A model generated the notes under the pieces. The model did no database searches. It saw only the letters and a list, made by a program, of their open reading frames with translations, and was not told where the DNA came from. A program made the translations under genes and the position numbers. Below, piece by piece: positions 19,474-31,044 of a stretch of 64,000 nt of DNA; the first letter of the stretch is position 1, and the number at the start of each line of letters is the position of its first letter. Origin of the DNA: Macrothele yani (lineage: Eukaryota; Arthropoda; Arachnida; Araneae; Macrothelidae); contig CM077034.1 of NCBI GenBank assembly GCA_039090855.1, positions 14,463,719-14,527,718 on the forward strand, given 5' to 3'.

Positions 19474-19679
19474 GTTTTTTTTTTTTTTTTTTTTTTTTTC
19501 GATTGGAGGTTATAAGCAGTCGCCCGTCCCTAATTTAGGGTCACTGGTTCCAGGGAAGGGAGAGAGCCAGTGCCGTAAGACAAACACAACATCCATGCCT
19601 CATTGGGATTCGAACCTGGACCCCTTACGGACGAATGATCAGAGGCCAGCGCCTTAGACCATTGCGCCACCTGGGCGGT
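19474..19679 (-). mobile_element. SINE family A in E2, internally deleted
   Basis: Minus-strand copy with a long T run (poly-A tail) at 19474-19499. About 30 bp of body (the CACGGTGGTCGTT region) is missing next to the tail. B box and A box remain (19600-19670). Confidence 0.88.
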
Positions 19680-19838
19680 AAAAAAAAAAAAAAAAAGTTT
19701 TCCTTAACATTATTATACTTATTAAACATCTGAAGTGGTGTGGTTGGCATTAATGCAACATAACATGATAAACAGGTAAAAAATTGAACAAAAATGGTTT
19801 AAAAAATGAGTATTTACTAACAAATTCCATTTGACACT

Positions 19839-20045
19839 TCTTTTTTTTTTTATTGGAGGTTTAACGACCACCATGAGCAACTCAATGGGCTATAAGCAGT
19901 CGCCTGTCCCTAATTTAGGACACTGTTTCCAGGGAAGGGAGAGAGAGCCAGTGTCACAAGACAAACACAACATCCATGCCGCACCAGGATTTGAACCCGG
20001 ACCCATTTCGGACGAATGATCAGAGGACATCACAGACCCCTGCAC
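19839..20045 (-). mobile_element. SINE family A in E2, degenerate
   Basis: Minus-strand copy with T run, body, and a B box read as GGATTTGAACCCGG on the plus strand. The A-box end is diverged. Confidence 0.85.
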
Positions 20046-20061
20046 TGGCTTTATATATATA

Positions 20062-20262
20062 TTAAAGGTTTAATTACCACAGTAAGCAACTCGATAGGCT
20101 ATAAGCAGCCACTTGTCCATAATTTAGGGCCACTGGTTCCAAGGAAGGGAGAGAACAAGTGCCGTAAGACAAACACGACATCCTTGCCTCACCGGGATTC
20201 GAACTTGGACCCTTCTCGGAAGAATTGTCATAAGCCAGTGCTTAGACCACTAGGGCGGTAAC
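20062..20262 (-). mobile_element. SINE family A in E2, highly diverged
   Basis: The minus-strand copy carries many substitutions throughout and lacks a clean poly-A tail. It is the oldest-looking SINE in the window. It abuts the previous one. Confidence 0.82.
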
Positions 20263-20436
20263 ACAGATTTTAGCCAGTTTTCATCAACACTGATGGTGTA
20301 TGTGGGAATAAGTTTTCCTTTCTTACTATTATGTGCTATGCCGAAAACATTCGTTAAAGGAAATATAGCTGGGCGGCAGACAACATTGAGTAACAGGGCC
20401 GCCCAGTAAAAAGGCTCTAGGGAGAACACTAGGAAT

Positions 20437-20700
20437 AAAATTTTGTTCTTTCTAGGTTACAAAAGAGAAAAGTAGTTTCTTTATACAAGGCATCTAAGGT
20501 TACAAAAGAGAAAAGCAGTTTCTTTATACAAGGCATCTTTCTTGGAATTTGTTTTGATTGTTCACAGACAAAAATACATGCAGTGTTTCTTTCAGGAATT
20601 TTGGACCGGGAGGGCAAATAGAACCTTAGAGGGGGTAAACTTTCCATTTTATATAGATATATAAATAAAATTTTTAACTACTATATTTATTTATATATAT
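20437..20700. repeat. Gene-free DNA with a 43-bp tandem duplication
   Basis: AGGTTACAAAAGAGAAAAG and the following bases occur at 20454-20496 and again at 20497-20539, with one or two differences. The rest is AT-rich. Confidence 0.7.
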
Positions 20701-21382
20701 CATCATCATCATCATCATCATTGTCAACCATTATCAATCCACTGCTGGACGAAGGTCTCCCCAAGTTTCCTCCACAACGGTCTGTCTTGTGCCAGTCTCC
20801 TCCATGTCACTCCTGCATATTTTCGAATTTCATCCACCCATCTCCCATGTGGTCTTTTTCTGGGTCTTTTCCTGTCCCTTGGAATCCAATCTAAAATTTC
20901 GGCTGTCCATCTATGGTCTGTCCTTCTGGCAGTATGTCCAGCCCATTGCCATTTCAGGGATTTAACTCTGATCATGATGTCTTCCACTCTTGTCATTTTT
21001 CGGATCCACGAGTTCCTCTTCTTATCTCTCCTGGTTACACCAAGCATGCACCTCTCCATGCTGCTTTGAGTTGTCTGCAGCCTTTGTGTGTCTCTTTTAG
21101 TTAAGGTCCACGTCTCTGCACCATACGTTAGCACTGGAAGGATGCATTGATCAAACACTTTTCTTTTAAGACATAATGGCATATTGCTCTTGAAAATTAT
21201 GCTGTTTCTTCCAAAAGCTCTCCAGGCAAGTTTTCTACGCCGATTAATTTCTTCATCAATGTGACCCTCACTTGATATCTGCTGTCCAAGATAAACGTAC
21301 GTGTTTGTTATCTCCAGCTTTTCTCCATCAATAGATACATCTTCATTTCTTGTAAAAGCATTGAACATCACTTTTGTCTTCT
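20701..21382 (-). pseudogene. RTE LINE 3' fragment (reverse transcriptase C-terminus)
   Basis: A 215-codon open frame (21371-20724) equals the C-terminal part of the RTE protein: GEKLEIT, VYLGQQISSEGHI, LTYGAETWTLTKRD, SLKWQWAGHTARRTDHRW. The element is 5'-truncated at a CT/TA microsatellite (21380-21406) and ends in a long (ATG)n-type tail (20701-20722). The catalytic domain is missing. Confidence 0.93.
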
Positions 21383-21818
21383 CTCTCTCTCTATATATAT
21401 ATATATGCAGTCAAATACTGATCTTATGCAGAACTGCTCTGCATCTGTTTTTTTTTTTTTTTTTTTAAGTTAATGAGGTAGGCGTATCTCATTAGAAAGA
21501 AAAAAACATTCATACATTGAATTTTATAGAAACATCAGTAGAGAAGTTACTGAATTTTTATTATTATTTTTTTTAACTTTGTGTGGCCAGTAGATTTTGT
21601 CATTTGGGTAGTATCATTTTTATCTCACTAGCCACATTGGCTAGTGGAAATTTCAGCAGTTTTGCAAGGGCTGCTGATAAATCAGTGGAATAGTAACACT
21701 CCACTATAGGTCCATGCAAAGAGATAATCACAGGCAAGTGGCTACTGGAACAAAAATGTTCCTAGCCAATAAGTAGGAACTCTACACCAATTGTACTCAA
21801 AATAGTATAACTACTATA
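21383..21818. other. Gene-free DNA
   Basis: A microsatellite (CT)n(AT)n at 21381-21407, a T run at 21450-21466, and CACTAGCCA/TGGCTAGTG inverted pairs around 21630-21650 that resemble a worn DNA-transposon end. No ORF. Confidence 0.4.
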
Positions 21819-23078
21819 CTGTGCAAATTAATTGGGACAAAGTAAAAAATCACTCTTTCTTCCAAAACTATGCCTTTATATCATTCTGTGCCTTGATATA
21901 CACTGATAAATACCTGTATTAGTGTGAAGTATGTCCTCCATTAGCAGAAATGACCTCTTGAATTCGTTTTAGCATTGACCCCACTAATTGAGTGCACATA
22001 TTTTTGACTTCATAATCGTGGAACCATAATCTTATAGCATTCGTTAAACATGCGTTCTTTGGTTGTACAGCCCATTTTACCTAAACGTCTCTTCAAATTA
22101 TTCCACAAGTTTTCTAAGGGATTTAAGTCTGGTGAATTTCCAGGCCAATCAAGCAAATTAATTTGATTTTCCAGCTTGACCAATTTCGAATTGTGACATG
22201 GGGCCAAGTCATGTTAAAATGTCCCGTCAAAAGTTTGCAAGAATGGAACAATCCTACGTTGTAATATTTCTACGTATTTGGCTGAATTCATCATACCTTG
22301 AACAGGAACTAAGCTTCCAGTGACATTTGATGTGAAAAAACCCCAAAACATCTGTTTCAGAGGGTGTTTTACAGTTTGTTTCACATGCTCAGGTCTTAAG
22401 TTGCTTCGTCTAACGACATTTGCTTGGTAACCCTGCACAAATAAATGAGTTTCATCACTGAAAATTAAAATTACCTTTTTCCAGAGGTCAGCAGTCCATG
22501 ATTTATATTTTTTGGCCCATGCCAAACGTTTTATCTTCATTTTCGCATTCAAATATTGTTTTTTCGTTGGTCTTCTTGCCTTCCAGCCAACTTCCAGAAG
22601 CCTACGGTGTACAGTTGAATCACTAACATCACAACCACTAGCCAATAAATCTCTTTGAAGGTAGTTGCTTGTTTTTTTGGTTTTTTTTTATTCATTTTAC
22701 TATGTCTGATTAGATATGTATCAGTTCGTGGAGTTGTCTTTCGTTTTCTTCCACATTTATTTACCTCTCCTTTTTGGAGACGATGATCCAGATGCATTGT
22801 ATCGCGTAAGCAGACTTGATTTGCCTACACCAACTGCAAAAGCGATATCTCTCACTGTCATAGAAGTGTGATCCTTCAGAGCAATTATTTTTGCACGCTT
22901 CCTTTGGGAAATATCCATTTTTCAATACACGAGAGCAACACATACTCACAGAGAGCAAAAACTAACAGTCACACCACCTCACAGCTGATAAAACCGGTTT
23001 ACGTGGGTTTCCGACATCAACTGGCGATAACATTACAATTCTGAGAATAAAATAGCTTGTCCCAATTAATTTGCATGT
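21819..23078 (-). pseudogene. Tc1-like transposon with broken DDE transposase
   Basis: Ends contain GCAAATTAATTGGGACAA (left) and its inverse (right), each next to TA (21817-21818, 23079-23080). On the minus strand, transposase pieces follow in order: a helix-turn-helix start (22917-22761), PTKKQYLNAKMKIKRLAWAK and the first catalytic Asp in FSDETHLF (22645-22214), then LAPCHNSKLV and NSPDLNPLENLW with the Glu present (22207-22010). At least two frameshifts are present. The spacing between second and third acidic residues looks about three residues short. Confidence 0.9.
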
Positions 23079-23086
23079 TATAGTAT

Positions 23087-23475
23087 ATTAAAAATCTGAA
23101 ATTTCTTGGCGTAGAATAGAAATAAATAAAACTTTCCAAGTTTTCGCATATCAACCAAATGGCTTCTTCAAGGAAGGTAGACGGCAAACTGCAGTTAGCT
23201 TTACACCTTCCTTAAAAAAGCCATCTGGTTGATGTGCAAAAGCTTGGAAAGTTATTAACATCGGTTCAAATGGTGATGTCCAACTATCTGGATGTCAATA
23301 CATGGTTCGTAACAATGAATTTTGGCGAGAAATAGTAAAATCTTGCCATTCTGTTCCTGTTTTTAAAAAACATGAACAGAAGAATGGAAAGATTTTACGA
23401 TTTCTCGCCAAAACTCGTAGCTTGGACAGTTTTATTTCTATTCTACGCCAAGAAATTTCGAATTTTTGGTATAGT
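23087..23475. repeat. Fold-back element with three stems
   Basis: The outer arms 23098-23136 and about 23428-23462 are inverted copies (TTCTTGGCGTAGAATAGAAA against its complement). Inside are two more inverted pairs: CTTTCCAAGTTTTCGCATAT with its partner at about 23238-23258, and GGCGAGAAATAGTAAAATCT with its partner at 23389-23411. The first inner pair contains AGAAGCCATTTGGTTGAT-like sequence similar to PLE 3' ends. There is no coding sequence. A single strand would fold into a cruciform-like shape. Confidence 0.85.
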
Positions 23476-23479
23476 TATA

Positions 23480-24693
23480 CACTGAGTGGCCACTTTATTA
23501 TGACCACCCCCTCAGTACTTCGTTGGGTGGCCACTTTATTATGACCACCCCCTCAGTACTACCTTTTGCCGTCGATTCTTCGTGGCATGGACTCCACGAG
23601 ATGTTGGTTTGTGGGATCTGAGACCATGCTTGATGAATAGCACTTTCCAGGAGTCTGAGATTGCAGGGTTGTGGATCTAGCTGTGTGATAGCTCGTTCAA
23701 CTTCATCCCACAAATTCTCAATGGGGTTGAGATCTGGAGATTGTGGGAGCCACCTAAGCAAAGTAAACTCACCGGCGTGTTCCTGAAACCAACCCTGTAC
23801 AATACGAGCACTATGGCAGGACGCCTTATCTTGTTGAAAGTAGCCGTCGCCATTGGGATAAACCATCCACATGACAGGATGCACTTGGTCCGCAACGATG
23901 TTTAGATATGATGTGCCAGTCACACACGAATTAAAGGGCCCAAAGCATGCCAGGAAAACATTCCCCAAACCATAACGTTACCTCCACCAGCTTGAAGGGT
24001 TGTAGCAATGCATTTGGAGTCCATGCTTTCGTGCTGTTTCTGCCAAATTCTCACTCTGCCATCGGCATGGTGCAATTGAAAACGTGATTCATCGGACCTC
24101 ATAATTTGTTGACACTCGATAATAATTTATCGAGTGTCCAATCCTTGTGCGAACTAGAGACGTTTTCTCTTGTTAACTGCAGACAGCAAAGGTGTTCGAA
24201 CAGGCCTTCGGCTGCCATATCCCATCCGATGCAGTGTACGGCGAACAGTGCGTGCAGAGATCATTTGAGGGGGATCCTTGATTAAGATGGTCTGTAATTT
24301 GCTGCACTTTTGCCCTTCTGTTGTCTGTTACCAGTCTGGACACTCTCCGTTCCGCCCGAGCAGTCACTAGTCGATAACGACCACACGTTGCACGTGGAGA
24401 CCCAGTTTTTTGGCTGACAGTCCAGTCTTTAAACACTTTAACAACAGCTGCTCTGGAACATTTCACGAATGCGGCGGTTTTGGTGATACTCACTCCATGG
24501 CTCCGAGCTCCTACAATCATCCCACGTTGAAAGTCCGTCAAATCGCATTTTTTACCCATCTCGTCACCCAAAAATCACTGCTACTACTGTCGCAAGCACT
24601 AAGCTTTCCCTTTTTATACTAGCCTCGCCCTCTGGCGGCAACAGCGTGTTGCTTAAAACTGTCAGGTGGTCATAATAAAGTGGCCACTCAGTG
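23480..24693 (-). pseudogene. Tc1-like transposon (CACTGAGTGGCCAC ends), broken
   Basis: TIRs CACTGAGTGGCCACTTTATT at left (23480) and the inverse at right (to 24693), with TA on both sides. The minus-strand transposase is in three frames: the N-terminus with paired helix-turn-helix (24559-24173, CDLTDFQRGMIVGAR), SDESRFQLHHADGRV (24102-23920), and FQQDKASCHSAR with QSPDLNPIENLWD (23968-23570). All three acidic residues are present, but at least two frameshifts separate the parts. About 45 bp of the left TIR are tandemly repeated (GGCCACTTTATTATGACCAC occurs twice). Confidence 0.93.
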
Positions 24694-25640
24694 TATACGA
24701 TTTTGAGTATTACTAGCCAAATGACAATATTATTTTATTCCACGAATATTGGTATTTCAGTTTGAGAATGGAGAAAACATTTCCGGAAACGGAAATTCGA
24801 TGGCGAAAAAATTTTCCTGTGTTCTTTTAGGCATGAGAGTGCGACGGCTTCGAGGAATTTCTCCTTTTCCGTCGTAATTTGGGTTATCCTCGAGATAGAT
24901 GCATAACTGAACAGAAATTTTTAGTGGTGGAGGATGTTTTCCGCCTGAAACTTTCTAAATTTTCGAAAGCGGAAGTTTCGTCTTTAAAACTTTCGAAAAC
25001 GGAAGTTAGGCGCAGTGAAGATCGTAATTTTATTTTTCACGTGATGTTTTCCTCTGCTTAGTGTTGTTAAATATCATTTTATTAAATAAATATTTGTATT
25101 TCAACTTGAAAATGTCCGAAAACGGAAATCGGACGTAGCAAAGATTTCCCCCGTAACTGTGAATTTTTTTTTTTTTCCCAACGATGATTAGAACATGCAT
25201 CCTGTATTCTTAAATATTCTCCTGGAAAAAGGTTTGCATTTCAGCTTGATAAAGGAGGGGAAGATCTGAAAACGAAAGTGACGAAGCTGGAAAATTTGTA
25301 GAATTGATACATGGTGTTCAAAAGTATTTATATTTTCAAAGTTACATCTAAAATAATGACAGCTATCATGCATTCATGATGGATAAAATTGTCATCCAAG
25401 GGCATAAAAACAAAACAAAAAACGACAACGAAAGGGAAACAAAGGTACCAGCAAAATGAAAATTTAAGCACTGGATGCTGTGGAACTGCAGAAAAACAAA
25501 TGTGGCTGTGGAACTTGCTGAGAACTTTATTAAGATATCTTTAGATGCCTATAAGAACCTCAAAAGGACAATGTATTCACTTCTTGAACACATTGCTGTT
25601 TTATGTGGTTCTTACTTAATGTTAATTTAATGTTATTGTT
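24694..25640. other. Gene-free DNA with degenerate GAAAACGGAAAT repeats
   Basis: From 24750 to 25280 the motif TTTCCGAAAACGGAAAT/CGGAAGTTTCG recurs irregularly (near 24780, 24965, 24995, 25108), suggesting an old tandem or dispersed repeat. A related piece is at 51555-51640. The rest is AT-rich without ORFs. Confidence 0.5.
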
Positions 25641-25647
25641 TTAAAAT

Positions 25648-26966
25648 CATCATCATCATTGTCAACCATTATCAATCCACTGCTGGACGAAGGTCTCCCC
25701 AAGTTTCCTCCACAACGGTCTGTCTTGTGCCAGTCTCCTCCATGTCACCCCTGCATACTTTCGAATTTCATCCACCCATCTCCCATGTGGTCTTCTTCTG
25801 GGTCTTTTCCTGTCCCTTGGAATCCAATCTAAAATTTCGGCTGTCCATCGATGATCTGTCCTTCTGGCAGTATGTCCAGCCCATTGCCATTTCAGGGATT
25901 TAACTCTGATCATGATGTCTTGTCATTTTTCGGATCCACGAGCTCCTCTTCTTATCTCTCCTGGTTACACCAAGTATGCACCTCTCCATGCTGCTTTGAG
26001 TTGTCTGCAGCCTTTGTATGTCTCTTTTAGTTAAGGTCCACGTCTCTGCACCATACGTAAGCACTGGAAGGATGCATTGATCAAACACTTTTCTTTTAAG
26101 ACATAATGGCATATTGCTCTTGAAAATTATGCTGTTTCTTCCAAAAGCTCTCCAGATAAGTTTTGTACGCCGATTAATTTCTTCATCAATGTGACCCTCA
26201 CTTGATATCTGCTGTCCAAGATAAACGTACGTGTCTGTTATCTCCAGCTTTTCTCCATCAATCGATAAATCTTCATTTCTTGTAAAAGCATTGAACATCA
26301 CTTTTGTCTTCTGAAAGTTCATTTTTAATCCCACTTCTTTACTCTTGTCAGCAAGTTCCTGGATCATACTCTGCAGCTCTGATGGGGTAGTTGCAAAAAT
26401 GACTACGTCATCAGCAAAACGAAGGTGGGTTAGATAATCTCCATTAATCTTTATCCCCTTGTTTTCCCAGCTCAGCGACTGAAAAATACCCTCCAATGTG
26501 GCATTAAAGAGCTTCGGAGATATGGTGTCACCTTGTCTCACTCCCTTTCCAATTTTTATGTGTGTTGTATTTTCAAACAGCCGAATCTTTGCACTTGCGT
26601 TTTCATAGATGTTATTAATAATATTAATGTATGCATCTTCAATACCGCAGGTTTTCAGAGCCATTGTAACTGCTGATGGTTTCACCGAATCAAAGGCTTT
26701 TTCATAATCGATAAAAGCCATGCACAATGGAAGTTCATATTCCCTCGCTCTTTCAATTAGTTCTCTCAGCACGTGGATATGATCTATTGTGCTGTAGCCA
26801 CTCCTGAATCCAGCTTGTTCTCTGGGTTGAGCCATGTCCAGTGTTGCCTTCAAGCGGTGTGAAAGAACTTTAGTGAAGATTTTATAAACTACTGATAGGA
26901 GGCTGATAGGTCTGTAGTTTCCGAGATCCTCAATGTCGCCTTTCTTATGGAGCAGGATCATTGTAG
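25648..26966 (-). pseudogene. RTE LINE, 5'-truncated reverse transcriptase copy
   Basis: Open minus-strand frames encode MILLHKKGDIEDLGNYRPIS, QAGFRSGYSTIDHIHV, IDYEKAFDSV, GVRQGDTISP and the catalytic FADD (26966-25915), then the C-terminus in another frame (25913-25662). The frame change is caused by an 8-base deletion near 25920 relative to the sister copies. It is truncated at 26966 and flanked by TTAAAAT (25641-25647 and 26967-26973), a probable 7-bp TSD. The tail is (ATG)n. The endonuclease is absent. Confidence 0.95.
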
Positions 26967-26973
26967 TTAAAAT

Positions 26974-27351
26974 ACGAATGTTATATTTATTTCTATAGAA
27001 ACAAAACGGATCCAAATTCTATAAATACATTGAGTAAAATATTTTTTATATGGAAAAAATCTGGATTGATTTTTCATAATTGCCTAGCAGTTGCGTAAGT
27101 ACTTTATTTCATCTATTAATTTTTCTAAAATACTCTCGACTTTTGAAAATTACTCCCAGAATTTTTTTAAAGGAGTAAAAATACTCCTTTAAAAACAAAT
27201 TTTCGACGAACTCTGGTTCAGCATATATATGCAGCTAAACAGAGATTCAAAGATAATTGTCGAGACATCGATCGTTTACCTAACATACCCCGCCACCCGT
27301 CCCTTCTGATTCGTCGAGGAAAATTGGTCTCATTACTCTCCGGACAAAACT
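26974..27351. other. Gene-free DNA with a perfect short palindrome
   Basis: TTTTTAAAGGAGTA (27164-27177) and TACTCCTTTAAAAA (27182-27195) form a perfect 14-bp inverted repeat around AAAA. Nothing else is recognisable. Confidence 0.6.
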
Positions 27352-29342
27352 GCCGCCCCGGTGGCGCAGTGGTCTAAGCGATGGCCTCTGATCATTCTTC
27401 CGAACGGGGTCCGGGTTCGAATCCCGGTGAGGCATGGACGTTGTGTTTGTCTTACGGCACTGGCTCTCTCCCTTCCCTGGAACCAGTGACCCTAAATTAG
27501 AGACGGGCGACTGCTTATAGCCCATTGAGTTGCTCACACGTTTTGTGTACTTGTGTTCGGTTTTGTAATCATCGTTTTCGTCATTTTCACTCTCATCTGT
27601 TGGACGAAGGAGCAGCTACGCTGCAAGTTATTATTGGCCGCCCCGGTGGCGCAGTGGTCTAAGCGATGGCCTCTGATCATTCGTCCGAACGGGGTCCGGG
27701 TTCGAATCCCGGTGAGGCATGGATGTTGTGTTTGTCTTACGGCACTGGCTCTCTCCCTTCCCTGGAACCAGTGACCCTAAATTAGGGACGGGCGACTGCT
27801 TATAGCCCATTGAGTTGCTCACACGTTTTGTGTACTTGTGTTCGGTTTTGTAATCATCGTTTTCGTCATTTTCACTCTCATCTGTTGGACGAAGGAGCAG
27901 CTACGCTGCAAGTTATTATTGGCCGCCCCGGTGGCGCAGTGGTCTAAGCGATGGCCTCTGATCATTCGTCCGAACGGGGTCCGGGTTCGAATCCCGGTGA
28001 GGCATGGACGTTGTGTTTGTCTTACGGCACTGGCTCTCTCCCTTCCCTGGAACCAGTGACCCTAAATTAGGGACGGGCGACTGCTTATAGCCCATTGAGT
28101 TGCTCACACGTTTTGTGTACTTGTGTTCGGTTTTGTAATCATCGTTTTCGTCATTTTCACTCTCATCTGTTGGACGAAGGAGCAGCTATGCTGCAAGTTA
28201 TTATTGGCCGCCCCGGTGGCGCAGTGGTCTAAGCGATGGCCTCTGATCATTCGTCCGAACGGGGTCCGGGTTCGAATCCCGGTGAGGCATGGATATTGTG
28301 TTTGTCTTACGGCACTGGCTCTCTCCCTTCCCTGGAACTAGTGACCCTAAATTAGGGACGGGCGACTGCTTATAGCCCATTGAGTTGGTCACATGTTTTG
28401 TGTACTTGTGTTCGGTTTTGTAATCATCGTTTTCGTCATTTTCACTCTCATCTGTTGGACGAAGGAGCAGCTACGCTGCAAGTTATTATTGGCCGCCCCG
28501 GTGGCGCAGTGGTCTAAGCGATGGCCTCTGATCATTCGTCCGAACGGGGTCCGGGTTCGAATCCCGGTGAGGCATGGATGTTGTGTTTGTCTTACGGCAC
28601 TGGCTCTCTCCCTTCCCTGGAACCAGTGACCCTAAATTAGGGACGGGCGACTGCTTATAGCCCATTGAGTTGCTCACATGTTTTGTGTACTTGTGTTCGG
28701 TTTTGTAATCATCGTTTTCGTCATTTTCACTCTCATCTGTTGAACGAAGGAGCAGCTACGCTGCAAGTTATTATTGGCCGCCCCGGTGGCGCAGTGGTCT
28801 AAGCGACGGCCTCTGATCATTCGTCCGAACGGGGTCCGGGTTCGAATCCCGGTGAGGCATGGATGTTGTGTTTGTCTTACGGCACTGGCTCTCTCCCTTC
28901 CCTGGAACCAGTGACCCTAAATTAGGGACGGGCGACTGCTTATAGCCCATTGAGTTGCTCACATGTTTTGTGTACTTGTGTTCGGTTTTGTAATCATCGT
29001 TTTCGTCATTTTCACTCTCATCTGTTGGACGAAGGAGCAGCTACGCTGCAAGTTATTATTGGCAGCCCCTGTGGCGTAGTGGTCTAAGCGATGGCCTCTG
29101 ATCATTCGTCCGAACGGGGTCCGGGTTCGAATCCCGGTGAGGCATGGATGTTGTGTTTGTCTTACGGCACTGGCTCTCTCCCTTCCCTGGAACCAGTGAC
29201 CCTGAATTAGGGACGGGCGACTGTTTATAGCCCATTGAGTTGCTCACATGTTTTGTGACTTGTGTTCGGTTTTGTAATCGTTTTCGTCATTTTCACTCTC
29301 ATCTGTTGGACGAAGGAGCAGCTACGCTGCAAGTTATTATTG
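27352..29342 (+). repeat. Tandem array of seven SINE-containing 285-bp units
   Basis: Complete SINE heads start at 27352, 27637, 27922, 28207, 28492, 28777 and 29062, an exact 285-bp step up to 29062 and 281 bp to the eighth at 29343. In each unit the SINE body stops at GAGTTGCTCAC and is followed by the same ~97-bp spacer (ACGTTTTGTGTACTTGTG through TGCAAGTTATTATTG). Copies differ by only a few bases. Each keeps pol III A and B boxes. This is tandem amplification of one insertion with its flank, not independent insertions. Confidence 0.96.
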
Positions 29343-31013
29343 GCCGCCCCGGTGGCGCAGTGGTCTAAGCGATGGCCTCTGATCATTCGTCCGAACGGGG
29401 TCCGGGTTCGAATCCCGGTGAGGCATGGATGTTGTGTTTGTCTTACGGCACTGGCTCTCTCCCTTCCCTGGAACCAGTGACCCTGAATTAGGGACGGGCG
29501 ACTGCTTATACAGGGTTCCCACTCAACCTGGAAAACAGGGAAAACCTGGAATTCTCAGGGAATTTGAAAATGGTTCCAAAAATCAGGGAAAACTCAGGGA
29601 AAATTACCCTTTTTTGTAAAAATCAGGGAAAATTACCCTTTTTTGTAAAAATCAGGGAAAATTACCCTTTTTTGTAAAAATCAGGGAAAATTACCCTTTT
29701 TTTGTAAAAATCAGGGAAAATTACCCCCCCTTTTTTTTTTGTAAAAATCAATGGATACTTTATTTTGCCAAAAAAAAACAACTTATTTTTTCAAGATTTC
29801 AAACTTTTGCTAGCAATTACTGCCTGCCTAGAATTTGGTAGATTTTACTTTCAGTTATATTAAGTATTTTCCTTTATTCTCTAAAAAAAGATGCAAAATT
29901 GAATTTTTAAAATTGCCAGTTATTAAGCTTTTGTTCAATTTCTGCAGGCAGTTGTTATAACATGGAACAATTAGGCACAATGGCTCCTGCTTGAAGAAAC
30001 ACTTCACAAGAGAACCAATCAAATGATGGATCAAAGTCCTTTGTTGATTCTCTTGAAACATGTTTCTTTGAACAGAGCCATTCCATCATTAAGCTTAGCT
30101 GCATTGTGTTATAGAAAAACTGAAACTATTCAACTGACAGATTTTTTCTTACATATGACCTGCTTCTATGGGATTGTATTTACAAAATTGAATTTTTAAA
30201 ATTGCCAGTTATTAAGCTTTTGTTCAATTTCTGCAGGCAGTTGTTATAACAGGGAACAATTAGGCACAATGGCTCCTGCTTGAAGAAACACTTCACAAGA
30301 GACACAACCAGATGATGGATCAAAGTCCTTTGTCTGTTGGTTCTCTTGAAACATGTTTCTTTGAACAGAGCCATTCCATCATTAAGCTTAGCTGCATTGT
30401 GTTATAGAAAAACTGAAACTACTCAACTGACAGATTTTTTTTTACATATGACCTGTTTCTATGGGAATGTATTTACAAAATTGAATTTTTAAAATTGCCA
30501 GTTATTAAGCTTTTGTTCAATTTCTGCAGGCAGTTGTTATAACAGGGAACAATTAGGCACAATGGCTCCTGCTTGAAGAAACACTTCACAAGAGAACCAA
30601 CCAAATGATGGATCAAAGTCCTTTGTCTGTTGGTTCTCTTGAAACATGTTTCTTTGAACAGAGCCATTCCATCATTAAGCTTAGCTGCATTGTGTTATAG
30701 AAAAACTGAAACTATTCAACTGACAGATTTGGAACTCTGGTACAGAAAATAATGTGTACGGTTAGTTGTTATTAATGAAAAGTAGGTAATTTTATAAAGA
30801 CAAATTACTTAAAGAATTTACAAGTGTGTGCTTTGGTGAGAAAAATGAATGGAATGGAATGAAATGTAACAATTCTTTGCAACATGCCACTCTGGAAAAC
30901 TTTAAAAACCACCTGGAGAACCTGGAAAAGTCAGGGAATTGTTTTATTACTTTTGAGTGGGAACCCTGTTATAGCCCATTGAGTTGCTCATGGTGGTCGT
31001 TAAACCTTCAATC

Positions 31014-31041
<28 letters not shown>
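29343..31041 (+). mobile_element. Eighth SINE of the array, split by transposon E1
   Basis: The SINE runs 29343-29510, is interrupted by E1, and resumes at 30969 with the rest of the body (GCCCATTGAGTTGCTCATGG) and a ~25-A tail. It is the only unit of the array with a complete 3' end, which suggests it is the original insertion whose 5' part and flank were amplified. Confidence 0.93.
29511..30968. mobile_element. DNA transposon E1 (hAT-like MITE), copy 2
   Basis: TIRs CAGGGTTCCCACTCAA and TTGAGTGGGAACCCTG, as in copy 1. The insertion duplicated TTATA (29506-29510, 30969-30973), proven by comparison with the uninterrupted SINE. Inside, a ~27-bp motif (CAGGGAAAATTACCCTTTTT) is repeated five times (29584-29720), and a ~290-bp block occurs three times (TTGAATTTTTAAAATTGCC at 29899, 30188 and 30481). 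No transposase. Confidence 0.93.

Positions 31042-31044
<3 letters not shown>

Larger units (their letters stand above)
17574..20436. mobile_element. DNA transposon E2 (hAT-like), disrupted
   Basis: Inverted ends TAGTGTTCTCCCTAGA (19363-19378) and TCTAGGGAGAACACTA (20416-20431). The right flank is GGAAT (20432-20436). The matching left GGAAT is at 17574-17578, separated from the element's left end by transposon E1. Removing E1 places GGAAT directly against the left end, a 5-bp TSD. No transposase is present. Its interior is filled with three minus-strand SINEs. Confidence 0.7.

Noticed and set aside
27352..29342. Cluster of tRNA genes
   Set aside because: The A and B boxes belong to SINE heads: every copy continues into the same SINE body, the acceptor ends do not pair, and no proper tRNA 3' end follows.
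27553..29480. Repeated ~72-codon ORFs starting MFGFVIIVF
   Set aside because: These frames run from the spacer into the SINE head on the plus strand and exist only because the array is nearly identical; there is no protein-level constraint.
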